A stretch of 64,000 nt of DNA from Gymnogyps californianus (taxonomy: Eukaryota > Chordata > Aves > Accipitriformes > Cathartidae). The notes under the pieces were generated by a model that was given only the letters and a program-made list of their open reading frames with translations, did no database searches and had not been told where the DNA came from. The position numbers and the translations under genes were made by a program. This document shows positions 20,101-33,356 of this stretch, one piece after another; position 1 is the first letter of the stretch; each line of letters opens with the position of its first letter. Location: positions 6,138,001-6,202,000 of the forward strand of contig NC_059478.1 in assembly GCF_018139145.2 (NCBI RefSeq), read 5' to 3'.

Positions 20101-23100
20101 CTTTAACAATTTACAGTCCTCAAAGTTCTTACCATTAATGTGATCTTTCCCTCCAACAAAAATCTGTTTAGGTATTATAACTGTGCTTGTAGGAAGTATG
20201 GAAGTCACCCAGACTTAGGGCAGATACTTGGTCAGTGGAAGAGCTTTAAAGAGAAAAATCCATTCACTTTCTTTAAACAGGCAAAAAGAAGGTATACTTT
20301 GATAGCTGTGGCTTAGATTCTTATATTCATTCAGCAAAAGCTCTGCAGTGACCATTACCGTACATTTGCTTTCTGAGAAAGAGCACTTGGTTTGTAGAAA
20401 AGAGGAAAAATTATGACGTATGCTATTCTGTTTCATTCAGCCTTTTGCAAAGACATTTGCCATGACTGAGTCAACGTTAACACGGAGCTTTACACAAACC
20501 TTGAATGACTTGATTTGACTTTCCATTCCAAATTTCCATTCTAAAGATTGTATGAAAGCAGGCAAATTTTGGATGTCACATTTACTATGCAAACTTGATT
20601 CCCAGCTGATGGTTCTTGAAACCTCAGTCAGTGCAAATGATCAGGAGGGCTTTATGTGAAGACCAGTGGCAATAATGTAATACATAAGCCCAATGTAAAG
20701 GGGCATTTTTACTGTTGAAGCACTGAGTGTCATTATCAGGCTACTCCCTGGATGTGATTGAGTTTAAAACAATGTATTGACAAATGCTTTATTTGTGGAA
20801 ATGCTTGTTAATTATGTTAAACGCTAAATATGCCAAAGTTTTAAACAACTTCTGGTCCTGATTTCGATGTCTGTCGTCCAGAAACTTCCTATTTGTTTAA
20901 TGCTTCAAGTTTCTGTACCCGCTGCCTTCTCTGTGCAAAGACCACAGCAGAGGGGAGCCGCGGTTTTAGGGGTGTGTGCCAAGTCCGTGGGGTGCTGGCT
21001 GCCTCGCACACGTACCTGGGCACTTGGCTCCCGCAGCTGCCGCATCTGCAGTGCGGAGCAGGCAGGTTCTCGTCGTGCAACCAGGCAGTGACCCATGGAT
21101 ATGCCCTGACCCTGGCAGTGAAAAAGTTTGCTCACCTTGTTTTAGGGGATCTGGCAGCTTAGCTTCTTCTGTAAAGTCAGTAGCCTTTTCATAGCCAGTT
21201 AAATTATCGCCATGGTATGCACTGCTTCAGTGCACTTCTTGTCTTAAAACCTTAAGTTTTGGACCATTCATTTACTCTTCAGTTCCTTTGATGTAAAGAT
21301 AAAATACGAAAACAAACAAAATCCCATCTTTTTGCGTCAGACAACAGAATTCTCTTTTTCATATAGGCAGCACTGAATGAGTTAAGGTAACTCTTAGATG
21401 AATTTCAGCTGATGCTTTTTTGCTAAGAGCGTGCTTCATTGCATTGAATGCACATTTTTTGATGCAGTGAAATTGTTGGGTTGCTAGTTCTCTGTTTAGC
21501 CACAAACCATGCTGCAGATTTCCTTTGCTCTGGTGTCCATCTCTGGAGTGCTTTTTGGAGAAAGAGGAGAGCGTTGCTCTGTCTGCTCAGACTTCTAAAC
21601 GTACGTGTATGTCTGTACGTCTGGTTGATGGCAACTCGGTGGAGTTTTACAGTTGCCAGATGGCAGTTTTGTTTCAGTTAATCTGGCCTGAATTTGTTTA
21701 TCTGGATGCAGAAGTCTGATGGTATTTTTAAAGAAAAAGTGCTTAATACCTTTGAAATTGCAGTATCTGGGGAAGAAGGAGAATCAGAACAGTTATTACA
21801 GGTGCAAAGTTCATGGGAGAGATGGGTAAAAGGTATGAGCAGGTGACTTCCCTTCCCTTTTAAGGAGACTTCAGCTTTTAAGTACTTTTGCCTTTGGAGA
21901 AGAGAAACAGGTTGCTAAGTTTTAGAAATCATTTCTCCGAGACACAACCTCCAGCAGGAAGTAGGTGGGGAAAATGAAACTGATAGCTGAGGTAGCCTGC
22001 TTGCCTTCGGAGTCTCTCTTCCAGAAACAGGCTTTCATTTTTGGGAGGTGGCCAATTCTGTTCGTCAAACCCTACTTCATGATAGGCAGTTCACACCCAG
22101 GCTTGCCACCTCCTGACACAAATCTGTTGTGCTATTTCACTATTTGTCCTTCTGGGTGTTAGCGGACGAGCTTAGAAGAGCATAAGTGGTTTGAAAGCTA
22201 CTCGTTTAAAACAACGGTTTTGTTCGAGCGTTTTAAGGTTTTTGTCCTTGAATTTGTTCACTGTTAACGTTTGACAGTTATGTTTTTAAGTGTGTTTTCT
22301 TTCTGCTTTTTTTTGTTCTCTGGTGTACATTTATACAAGTTTACTGCGGGTGCAAGGTGTATCACTAGCACAATTTAAAGTAAGGGAATAACCCTTTTTG
22401 TCTAGTTTGAGGGCAGAAAGAGTCATTCTTAAGCATTTGAAGTTGACAGTGATGGATAACTTTTGGAAACAATCATTTCTAAAATTCTGTAACCTAGAGG
22501 ACTAAATACTTTAGGTGTGAAGGAGCACTGAGCCTTTCACTTTCAGGTTATTGGTTTACTTATATAGGTCAGGTAAGCGGTAACAAAATCTGCTGCCCTG
22601 CAGCTGCCAGATTGTAATATGTCAGTCTGCATGGGGAAAGAGGTCTGCGGGATGACTGACACCTTCAGCTTTCAAGATTGTTTAGTGCAGGACTGTCAGT
22701 GTTGTGGTCCTTTTTAATTTGTTTTTTAAAATGACTGATAAAACCAGAGATAGGAAGTACACTGTGAGTCTACCTCTGGGTGGGTTAAGGGATGGAGTTC
22801 TTACTACAGTGACTTTAAAGTTGCTGTCTCTTCAGGTTTGTTTATCTTATGCCGTGTGGTTGTGGTTCATGGAAAAAGTTACAGGTAGGCAAGGATGACG
22901 ACTGGGATGAAAAAGGGGAAGGCTTTTTGACCACTTGATGCATGGAAGCAGATCATGCGCTGCTGGCCAGTGAGTCATGGGGGGAAAGGACTGAAGTGGC
23001 CGGTGTTCGGGAGGAATTTTAAAAAAGCACCGAAGGTAGAGGAGAGCTGTGCCGCTGGAACGAGGATCATTCAGCAGTGGCTCAGTTGGGAAAACAATTA

Positions 23101-24249
23101 TGCAAGTGACCTTTGTTGAGACCTCTGTGGACTTGAGAATCAGACCTTTGAGAGATGTCTGAGCTGCCGGTGTAGCCTGCCACCTAGGATATCTTGTGAT
23201 AAACAGACATGTCCTTTAGACCTTAAATTTACTTAACAGGATCATAACCACCATGTTACAACAGTGCTGAGTTTCCAGCTGCTGAGCTTGTGGTTTTTGC
23301 CTTGAGGGTATTAGGGAATTTGTTATTTAGGCTGTGATGTTTTGGCCAGGGGGGGACAGATGGGCGGGCACACAAGATGGTAAATGCAGAGGTGTAGCTT
23401 ATAGAAGTATAGGATATGTTGGGAAACAGGCAGAAGAGACAGGAACTCGAAAGACCTGAATGACTTTTGTGTATTAGATTTCAGTGGGTTCAAAAGTGAG
23501 GGAATAAAATCTAGTTTTTTGCAGCAGCTGCCTGTGAAGCACACTCATGTTCAGTACGTGCATCAAGATGCCTGTCTTTATCAAGTGATGGGGGGGTTGT
23601 GTAAACAAATCACTCGGCAGTAGGAATGGGCCCTTCCTGATGGCTTTTAGTTCCAAAATTATGGTTTAACCTATTCCTTCAGCCGTTGATCTGAATTCAG
23701 TTTATCTGATTCTTGCTTGCAGTTGTGATGTGAGAGCGTGCAAATCTTTAGTCTATGGCTGGAATAATACCAGCATCTTAATAACTGTCTGAAAAGAGGC
23801 CTTCTGAAAAGGACCTGCAAGTGATGAGGTTTCTGATGTGGTGCCATCCTTCTGGCTTTGGTAGTGGAAGGGGTTACTGCCAGAGGTGCTTGGTATTTAG
23901 CTGTAGGACCACCTTGCCTCCTGGTCCTGCTGTTTGCACTGCTCATCTCTTGCACCAGTAGTCAGAGCATGGGTGAGCGGCTTGTTCCTGTGGTCTCTGG
24001 GAGGCAGCTCACGGTGCCTCGAGGACCTGAAGACCCGATTAATAATTCTGGCTGGTGTTAATGTTGTCCTTCAGTTTCCGCCTCAAGAGAAGGCCATCAC
24101 CCCTGGTTCTCTAATCTCCTTCGTCATGTTGTCTTCAGCTTTTGGAATGTATGTGTAGTTCTGTACTCCTATATGACAGTGATAAGAAATCCCTGATGCT
24201 GCTTTTCCTCCATTTGCCTTGACAAACTCCTTTCCATGTCATGCAACAG

Positions 24250-24281
24250 TTTTTGGTTTTTGTTTTGTTTGTTTGTTTTTT
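24250..24281 (+). repeat. T/G simple repeat (GTTTT/GTTT type)
   Basis: The tract reads TTTTTGGTTTTTGTTTTG and continues with GTTT units. It is a low-complexity run about 320 bases before exon 2. Confidence 0.8.
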
Positions 24282-24559
24282 AACATAAAACCTTTAAGAT
24301 CCTACCAACCGGGAAACATTTTTCCAAAGGAAGATGTTGAAAGGTACAATTGAAACAAATTTTATACATTAGTAAGGTAATAGGCTTTAGACAAAGCAGT
24401 TGGTAAACATGAACTTGTGTTTCTTTTGTTAACAGAAATATGTGTGATAGCGTTGACATCACGTACCATAGCTTTCTGTGTCAGTCTGGAGGATAAAAGG
24501 GCTTTAATTGCTTTTGTTTTCAAACAGGCATATCAAAACAATATAATTTTTTTTTTTCA

Positions 24560-24566
24560 TACTAAC
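24560..24566 (+). promoter_or_regulatory. XPR1: Branch point of XPR1 intron 1 (TACTAAC)
   Basis: TACTAAC lies at 24560-24566 with the branch adenosine at 24565, 33 bases before the end of the intron. It is followed by a pyrimidine-rich tract and TTGCAG. It matches the strict UACUAAC consensus, which is rarely exact in vertebrates. Confidence 0.8.
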
Positions 24567-24598
24567 TGTATTCCTTGTTCTCTACCTCTCCCTTGCAG

Positions 24599-24650
24599 GC
24601 TTTGAAAGAGATGCTATATGCAGCTGTGGACCAGGCCCCTTCTATAGAAG
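24599..24650 (+). CDS. XPR1: XPR1 coding exon 2 (SPX domain, residues 24-40)
   Basis: The 52-base exon continues exon 1 in frame and encodes ALKEMLYAAVDQAPSIE plus the first base of the next codon. It is bounded by TTGCAG and GTAAGC (donor at 24651), both strong splice sites. It carries the SPX residue Lys26, which with Tyr22 contacts the inositol pyrophosphate, and the conserved MLY and DQAPS motifs. Compared with human XPR1 from memory, residues 25 (Phe to Leu), 27 (Asp to Glu), 31 (Ser to Ala), 33 (Gln to Val) and 39 (Val to Ile) differ. That is more than I expected for such a conserved protein. The intron splits codon 41 after its first base, as I recall for the mammalian gene. A pseudoexon is unlikely because frame, phase and motif order all fit. 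Confidence 0.93.
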
Positions 24651-27600
24651 GTAAGCAAATTGTAACTGAGAATCGTGTTTTTCTTGGCATTGGGTGCTGG
24701 ACACATAGTCCTGCTACTTTTCTGTCCTCAGTCCTCCTAAATTGGTAAACTTAATATACTGATGGGCAAATGCCTGGCCTTTCACAGCCTGCATGCTATT
24801 TTTGATTGTTAGAACTCTTTGTCCTCTGTCATTAGGACAATAAATGTCTTTGTATAGTTTGAGACTTCAACAGCTGGATTCCTCTTGCTTATAAGGGCAT
24901 TCACTGGTGGAAGTACTTGCTTCATCGCTTGAGAATAGACCTTTGTTCTCCTGTGACAGCTAGCCACTTTGGGAGATAATTGTGCTGGAGAGATACTGGT
25001 TCCTGGTTTGTTACTGGTGATTTGAACTGGAAGAGTCTCGTCCTTTCATTCTGTGTCCTCCCTGAATGCTGTGCTACCTCTCGTATGTGGACATGAGTAT
25101 ATTTTCTTGTTTGCATGTGTTTATTGCCACTGAGTTCTCTAGAGTATTTTAGTACAGCATTTGGTTTTAAGCTCACTGCATTTTGAATAGTTTGTTTAAT
25201 TAAGTGATGATCTGTGCAAAATTTCTCAATAGAGCCCTTTACTTTATCTTTCTTCTTCCTTTTGTTGTCTTTGAAGTACTGAATAGTTTTTGCCTTTATG
25301 TTGCTTCACTCCCCACTTTCTTGCCCTTCCTGTGGATTTCAAACTGTTTTTTAACCTCCTGACTTTTATTATTTTCACTTTGATTGCAGTGCAATGTTAA
25401 TTTCACTAACTTCTTTGAATGCGGCTCTGGGCTTCTTTCTTGCATATTTATAGAGCAGAACAACAACTGTTGCTTCTAGTGTAGGCAGTTGGCTAACATG
25501 AATAATGCTATTCACTATTAATGTTAGCTTATTAACTACTTTGTGTTGATTGGAATTGGGAAATGAGGTATGACATAGTGAAAATAATGTGGAATATGAA
25601 TTTTTTGGATTTAACTCTACCTGGTCTTTGATAAGAATTTAAAAACAAAAACTGCAATAGTTAATAGACTAAGTGTGTGTGTGTGATGGGGCAGTCTTTC
25701 CTTATACTCTTCAGACGTACAATCTAAGCTGAAAACTTCACTGAAGCAATGCTTAGACAGGTATAATCTTTAGTTCCTCACTTGACTCAGCCTGCTAATT
25801 TTGTTAAATCAATCACCCTTTTCTCTAAAGTGCAGGTCCTAGAACTAGATCTCTAAAGGTTATGGTCCTAGCATCATCTAAAATATATGGGTTATCTTTG
25901 GAAAACCGAGGAAAACTTGCCAGCAATACACTGGCAAAAAAGGAGAATCTCGCTTTATTTTTCTGAGTGGCAAAATTGCTTAAAAACCACTCACAAACCT
26001 TTTTCCCCAACAGCATAAAACCAGTTTTCTAGCTAAGAGGAACTGAAGTGGTTTGTGTAGGCCAAACTGACTATTAACTGTTAAAGACAACTTATTAATT
26101 TTGTTGGAAATCCAGCATTAGTTGTCTGGAAGACTGGAGCATTTACAAGACTCTCTTTCTGTCCATCAGTTTATTATTGACAATGGGACCAAATGGTGTC
26201 TGTACTAATAAAATTTTGTAGTCTAATGTTTGAATGTGGCTGACTGGGTTTTGCTTGTGGTACCTAGAATTTCAAGGTGGGCTTAGAGTTGCTAGCTGTA
26301 AAACTCCAAAGTGTTATAATTCAGCATTTTGATTTCTTTTTTTCAATGCTTGTGGCATACTGATGTTCTGTAATATGCTGTGATGTTTGTGTGTAAACAT
26401 ATTTGGCAAAGGAAGAGAAGGTGAAGAATAAAATGGTACAATATTATATTTATGCTCTTTTAAATGTTGAAAGAATTTTAACTTGTGCTTCTGCATCCTT
26501 TGATGCTTTCAAAACCTCAACAAAAGGAAAGTAATGACTTAAGACACTTTTCATAAGTAGAACAATGTTCTGTTTATTTTTTTGGGATTGGGTGTCTTCC
26601 TCTGTACTGTAGAGAACGAAGTAATCCAAACTGTTTTGAACCGCTCATATTTAACCCTGTCTTGCCTGACCCACCTTTAAGCAGAGAGCAGCTATACTAA
26701 TTCCTTCACCTTTTGTTCGTTAAGTGAACGTGAGCATGTGTGTGGCGGTTGGATTTTTTTAAAGTTTCTTTTCAGTGTGTTCTTTCCCTCTCTTTTTCTC
26801 TCTGCTGAGAGTCTGTTTTGCTTTTTAGTCTCTGGGTTCCTCTCTGAAAACTGTGTGTTGCTCAGGATGGGGCCAGGCTATTTGCGCTGGAGTGACTGAG
26901 CTGTCTGTACGGGCAGGTCTGAGCCAGTGGATTCTTCTGCTGTTGCCCATAGGAGTGCAGAGGTGACAGAGGGAAGGCAGATGTCTTTCCATGAGCTGCA
27001 GCTTTAGGAAAGGCTTGTACTGGAAATGGATCAAGACCAGGTATTTCTCCATCCCTGTTGCTTACTTCCTTCTCCTTTAAGCCCTTCCGCCTTTGTTCAT
27101 AGAAGCCTTAGGCTAGGGTTAGTGTGTGACTGCATACAAACTGTGCCCAAAACACTGCTCTAGTCCCTGTCAGAGGAGATGGAGCAAGTTCCTTGAACTT
27201 CGGGAGGATGTAGCGGCTATTGTCAGGGGCTGGCTGTTGGCCTGCATGTTTTCAGTTTAATATGGATTTTGCAATGGATACTTCTGCGTTATTTTGAGCT
27301 TAGCACAGAAACTACAGGAGTGTGCTACTGAAACCCAGCTTCCCAGTATGAGCCTAATGTAATCTCATTTTAGACTGGTCTAACTAAAATCCATTTTCTA
27401 ATTGATCTCGTTGATCACAGACACACTGTAGACATGCACAGTTGGTTTTGATTTACCTTACATGTATTGTAAAGCTAATCTTCAGTTAATACGTTGGACT
27501 GTGAAGAAAAGGGAGTTTTGTATACCAAAGCCAAGGCTGTTCCTAGTTCTTACTCTGCTCAGCTGGATGTGTAATTCAGGACTTGTGAATGAGTTTCTTA

Positions 27601-29957
27601 GATTTCTGCTGCAGACTGCTTACTATATCAATTGGTAAAATTTGTATACATACAGAAATGCTTTGTATTGCTTAGTAGTATGCTGGAAACATTTTGGAAA
27701 CTTTTTAAAACAAAAAAACAGTGCTACCCAACCAAGGCATGTTGTAAGTAATAGGCAAGGCAGGTAATAGGTGAACCATCCATCATTAATAGCTTTCATT
27801 GGGTTTGTATTTAGGAATCTCCTGTTTGTGGTTGGGATGTGGGTAAACAAAGTTAACTTCAGAATGACTCTTAAGCTCTGTAACTGGTGGTCCTAGTGCT
27901 ACTTTGGTGGACAAAGTGTTGCTGGGAAGAGGATCTTGGCTCTAAATTGTGCAATTTTTACTCTGCTTATTATCTAGTTATATGGTGACCCTTCTCATTG
28001 TGCTACATTGAATCATACCTAGGTCTATCTGCTTTTTCCTGTTTTCAGGTAATAAACACAGACTGCGATGTTAACCAAAAACCCTGTAGATGTGAATAAG
28101 CAAAACCTGTCAAGGCTGTATGATAGGAGGAGATTGTTTATAGCTGTCCCCTGACACTACTGCAAGGTGCTGTGGCTCCCTGTGTTTCATGAGAGTTATA
28201 CCAGACTGTATGCTCGCCTTTTTTGGCAGTTACTAGCTGTACACAGAGATTTCTTTAATCTGTTCAAAGACACATTTTTTTTCCTCATCTGTCTACTTTG
28301 TAACGAGTTTTCTATATGCCAGTGTTGCTCCTCATCTTTTTACGAGACTTTCCCCTGGTGAAACTTGCACCATCCTTCCACCTGAGCAACACCTGTACAA
28401 AATTAGTCTGTTAATTCAGTCTCGTACACATCACTGGAAAAAGTATCAAATGATGGTTGATTCCCAGCTGTATGATGGGACTTGCTTGAATTTCTGGAGA
28501 ATTCTTTGATGCATGTTTGCTTTGTTAGCTCTTTGTTACGTGCTGCTTACTGTTACTGGAGCGATCTGGATGAATTGATGCTGCCATGATGTTATTCTCA
28601 GCTTCTGAGTCCTCACGGCACGGCAGGAAGGCCTGCATGCAAGCGTGCCAGGTCAGTGTGAGCAGGCACCCTTCCTCGACCCTGAGCTACCTTTAGGAAG
28701 AATCTGTGACAATTTAGAGGTGAAAACCCAGCGTAGTGCTTGTTTTCTCCGAGGCAGAATGTGCAGTATTGCAAAAGCATGAAATACTGACCTCACCATG
28801 AGCATGTGGATTTTCTTGCGTTCCTTGTTCCTCCCACTGCTTCCTGTCCCATTTGTCACCTAAGTAAAACAGGTTACTGGACCACTGTTGCTTGGAGTCC
28901 TCCCGATTATTCCACTTGGTGAGCAGATGTGTCGGCATCTCCCCAAGCTCCTTACAATGCGGCTCTTCTCAGCTGCAGTGGAGATGAAAGTGTGGCTGTA
29001 AATTATTCATTCTGATTATCTGCTCGAACGGACAGGGTCCACTCTAAATATTATTTCCTAGAATATTTGTCTTTCAGATATTGAAATTTAACCTCCCTTT
29101 AATACTTGTGTAAACAAACATTGTTGTAATATCAGATGGTACAAGAGCGTTCTGTTGTATCCTCTTATTACGGAGATTACTTCTTCCGCTTAACCCCAAT
29201 CCTGAATTCCAGTGGCACCTTTTGAATGAGGATCACTGCTGGTTGAAGAGCTGTGTGGGGCTGGAATGGTGTAACAGCATAGGAGTGGGGAGTATGGGTG
29301 CTTTAAGGTAGAACTCAAACCCCAAATCAGTAGGTGACGTTAAAATAACATTTGATTGGTAGGGGAAAAGCTTTAGTGGCAATGGAGATCCCCTGCTGGT
29401 ACTTGTAATCTGTATGGTCACCTATTTACTTGTGCTAGATTAGAAAAGCAAGAGGTGCAAGTTTGGGACATGCTGAGAGTGCCCTTGTTCCTGCTTTCAT
29501 TTGTAATGCACTTACCATGTTAACTGACAGCTACAAATCTTTAGTTTGGATTTATTTCTGTTACTAAATAAATAAGATAGTATTCTTTAGCGTGGTAAGT
29601 AATCTCAGTGAATAAGCAGGGTGTGGGAAAAAACATTCTTTTTTTCCAAAGGAAGTTATGAGGCTGATGATTTTCATTTGTTATATGCAGACATGCTTTG
29701 TAGGGTTGATCAAAGGCTTATGGTTTGTCTGTATATATACAGATGTCTTCTTTTTATTTCAAAATAAACATTTATTTCCAATTGCATAAGCCTACTTTGT
29801 AGCGGGTTGAGGTTTTGTTTACATGGGAATGCTTAGACTTAAGGGAGTCTTCAACAGAACTGCTTCACATCAACTACGGTGAAGCAGCCACCAGCAGATT
29901 AATGCTTTGTCTTTATTTCACTATGTTGTTGCACGCCCATCAAGGACATGGGGATCG

Positions 29958-29976
29958 GTGTCCTTCTGAAGGACAC
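29958..29976. repeat. Perfect palindrome, 9-bp arms with 1-nt centre
   Basis: GTGTCCTTC, then T, then GAAGGACAC are exact inverted arms. A further GGTGTCCT copy follows within 40 bases. It is a short intronic structure of unknown meaning. Confidence 0.85.
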
Positions 29977-32900
29977 ATGTGACTGAAGGTTGGTGTCCTA
30001 CCCCCTAGGTGCTGGTCCTTGATTCTGTGCAGAGTGTAATTCAATCTGGAGGCCTCCGCATTTATAGCTAGTGTGTAAGCTCAAACAAAAAATAAAAAAT
30101 CCCATGGCAGTCCTCTTCTCAGTTGGAGACCTGATGCCAGGTATTGGAGTAGCTATAGAAAAATAGGTTATTGGGCTTGTTGAAAACGTTAGCTTCCAGA
30201 CCATGCAAACGGTGGACAGGAGGAGAACTTGGCTGCATACCAGCATTTAGAGAAGGAGGTGATGTCTGGTTTCTCTTACCCTAGGGCAATAAAATTTGAA
30301 AGGTAAACAGTGCATATGGTTGTAGTAGGGTGCAGAGTAGTGTGAGAGAACAGCTGGATGATCACCAAAATATTTGGAGCACAGATGCCTCTATGAAAAT
30401 GTAGTGTACTGTGTTCTCATGTAAAAGTCATTTTGCTGTCAGAAGCAGTACGGTGTTCGCAGCAAGTCAGCATTGAGACTGACCGCGGTGCTTGCTTTGT
30501 ACCAATGCATGCCACTTTCTGTTCATTCAGAGTAATGCAGACCCACCTACGCTGTTGATATAGCGATTTCCTCAGAGGTATTGAGTACCTAGTGATTGAA
30601 TTCTGCTTAACCATTAATTAGTGTAACGTGGGTGTGGAATAAAGGTCAGGTGAGGTACAGACCTGGGATGATTGAGGGTAACTTGTTGATAGTGCAGACA
30701 ACTGGCCAATATAAGTTCTGATTTTATTACCGTTGCATAGACCGCAAGTGCTCAAGTTGTGGCACTGGAGTACGTTCAGAGCTGTCTTGGCAGCAAGGAG
30801 CAGCCCTTGCTGCTGCCCCTAGGGACTGGTGTGCTCAGGGTCCTGGCCTGCGTGCAGGTGCTGGTTTCTGTGGGCTGCAAGTTCGTTTGTATTTTTGCAC
30901 CTGGCTGTGAACCCTTTCAGCTGTTAGAAACCACTTGCTCCAGAAAGTTCGTGGGAGAGTATCCCTGGTGCAGAAGGGAGCTTCCCTGGGGCTCTCTGGG
31001 CTGGTGTGGGACCATGCAGGGTAACAAAGAGAGGGTTGTGGTGGGAAGTAGTTTAGCAGGTTGATTGTGTAGATTACTGTTTCTTTCTGAAGGAAGCTTG
31101 TGATTGCGGTTGGTGGAAACACTGGACTTCCTCACACTTTCCATTTGCCCTATGGCCAGCTCCTGGGCTGATACGCCACTTCATCTGTGTGCACAAGCCG
31201 GGAAGCTCGTGTTGTTGCTGAGCAAGCTTTTTTTCCTTTTCCTCTGTCTTCTAATGTGTTCTGGGTAACTTCCGCAGCAGCTCAAAGAGCTTTGAGGCAT
31301 TCACGTTGGGTGGAGAACTTGAGTCCCAAGTGTACCGAAGAGTATAGGTTCAAGGCTTAGGGATGGGCAGTTAATTGCTTTGCAATTTTGTTCTGTACCC
31401 TTTTTTTCTTAAGCATCCTTTGGTATTGAGTACTAAGAGCTATTAAACCCGGGATAATCAAAGAGCTGTATGTAGCTCAGGAGGTAATAGCGAAAGCTGG
31501 ACCTGATAGTCAAGGCTGGCCCATGTGAAAGGGCTGCATCTAGAGGCAGGTTGCTTTTGCAAGTCTGCAAACTGCTTACTGTTACTTTGAATTCGTTATC
31601 TACTTTTACTAAAAAGCAGTTTACTGTCTTAAAAGTCCAGCTGCAGAAGGGCTGTAGATGATTCCTTAATGATGTATATAGGGTAACAGCAACATCAGAA
31701 ATGCTCAACTGTGCCATTTTTTTTTTCCTCTTTTTCCTTCCTGCATTTGCTTTCCAGTAATTTAAAAATGCCAGTCTGTTACCTTTTTAGTGGTTAGAGG
31801 AATTAACAGTGCTCATAATTTAACCGGTATGTGCCAGGTTTCATGTTAGTGGTCAAAACTTGAGGGTTGGAAAATAGAAAAAGATTCGCAAAGCTGGAAG
31901 ATTGACAGACAGCCGTGCCTTCAACGAAGCGCTCCTGAGACAACAGAGAAACATCAAACAGCATTTTGGCTGTAGACATGAAGAAGCACTGCACATGTAT
32001 ATACAAGAGGCCGGTATTTATTGCTTTGTTTCAAAAAAAGACCGCACTAGACATCTTAACAGCAAGATTCAGTGTGCGTGTAGGAGACAGCCTCTGGGTT
32101 TCTAGTCATTCCTTTGGAGCTGTATTTGAAATAGGTGACTTGAATTACTAGACAATTAAGATTTTGGATGAGACTATAGCTACTTGGTGAATAATGCAAT
32201 ATGAATTAAATTTGATTCGTTTCTCTCTCTCTTTAAAAATGCATGCTGTGCGCAAGGGAATAAGCAGAATATCCCTGGAAGGAAATCTCATTCTTTTACA
32301 TCGTAGCTGCTTGTAAGATGCCTTAGAAAAATGGCCAACCCGCCAACACCCCATGGAGTCCTGACATCTCTGTGTGATGCGGTGGAGGAGCAAAGGCTGT
32401 CCCTGGGCACCCTCCTGCTAGGGCGGTCCTTTCGGTTGTGTTACCTTAATCTGCTGTAGGGCCGCACCATGCAGTGGCTATTGCAGTAATGGTCTCTGAA
32501 CATGAGAAGGTCTGTCTCTTTGATTAAGTAATTTTAAAATTAGCAAGGATGTGGTAAAAAGTCAACTCACTCCTGGTCACATTTCTTTTTCCTGATTCCT
32601 GAAGTAAAAAGAAGGCTAGTTGTGTATTTCACCTGTTCTTTTTACAGTGTATCTGTAGCCTTGCAGCTTGACCCCTTTTTAGTAAAAGTAGATAATGAAT
32701 TCATTTTAAAATGTAATTGTGCTTTTTGTAAATACATAATCTTTAACTTTAGTTACAGCATAAACCTGCAAAATTACAGCATCTTAGTTTTACAAAGCCA
32801 CAGTTCAAAAAAAAAAAATTGAGTTTAAAAATCTATATTTTATTCCATTTATTATACGGCCATTTAGTTAATATATTTTAGATTGTTTTATGCTACTTCT

Positions 32901-33314
32901 GTTGAGTGAGGTAACCGTTTTCCCCTGAATTAGTACAGCCTAAATGTAAAAGTCCTATCATACGGTTCTGTTCCCCTGTGAACTGAGAAGGGGTGTAGCT
33001 TCAAGAAAACTGCAGAGAGGTATAAGGGATATTTTACTAATGCGTGGTATGACGAGTACTAAAGCTCCTTTGTTGTAAGACAGCAGCACTGTGAGTCAGA
33101 GTTCTGTATGTTCAGCTAAAAATCACAAAGAAAACTGCATGAAAATACACAAAATCTACTTTTTAAAGTAGTTATTGCTCTGTCCAGGAAGGCGACTGGC
33201 ATTGCAGCGGGCACGGAGTGCCACTGGGATGGTGCAAAGCCCGCGGGCGAGCACACCCCAGCCTGCCTGTTTGCGGGCACTGGCTCTTGCGTTGTGCACT
33301 CAGCAGCTCAACTT

Positions 33315-33356
33315 CCCCTCTGCAGAGGGGGAAGCCTTGTTTATCTCCTAGGAGAT
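33315..33356. repeat. Two perfect palindromes side by side
   Basis: CCCCTCTGCAGAGGGG (33315-33330) and ATCTCCTAGGAGAT (33343-33356) are each exact palindromes, 12 bases apart, at the edge of a GC-rich patch. They could be remnants of an inverted-repeat element or protein-binding sites. No transposon family was recognised around them. Confidence 0.85.

Larger units (their letters stand above)
17158..24598 (+). other. XPR1: XPR1 intron 1
   Basis: This 7,441-base intron has a GTAGGG donor and an acceptor with a strong polypyrimidine tract ending TTGCAG. The first 800 bases stay GC-rich as part of the CpG island; after about 17.95 kb it is AT-rich. A moderately GC-rich patch lies at 20920-21150 and a T/G simple repeat at 24250-24281. 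I saw no additional exon, RNA gene or full transposon. The reading frames are short and unrecognised. Confidence 0.9.
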
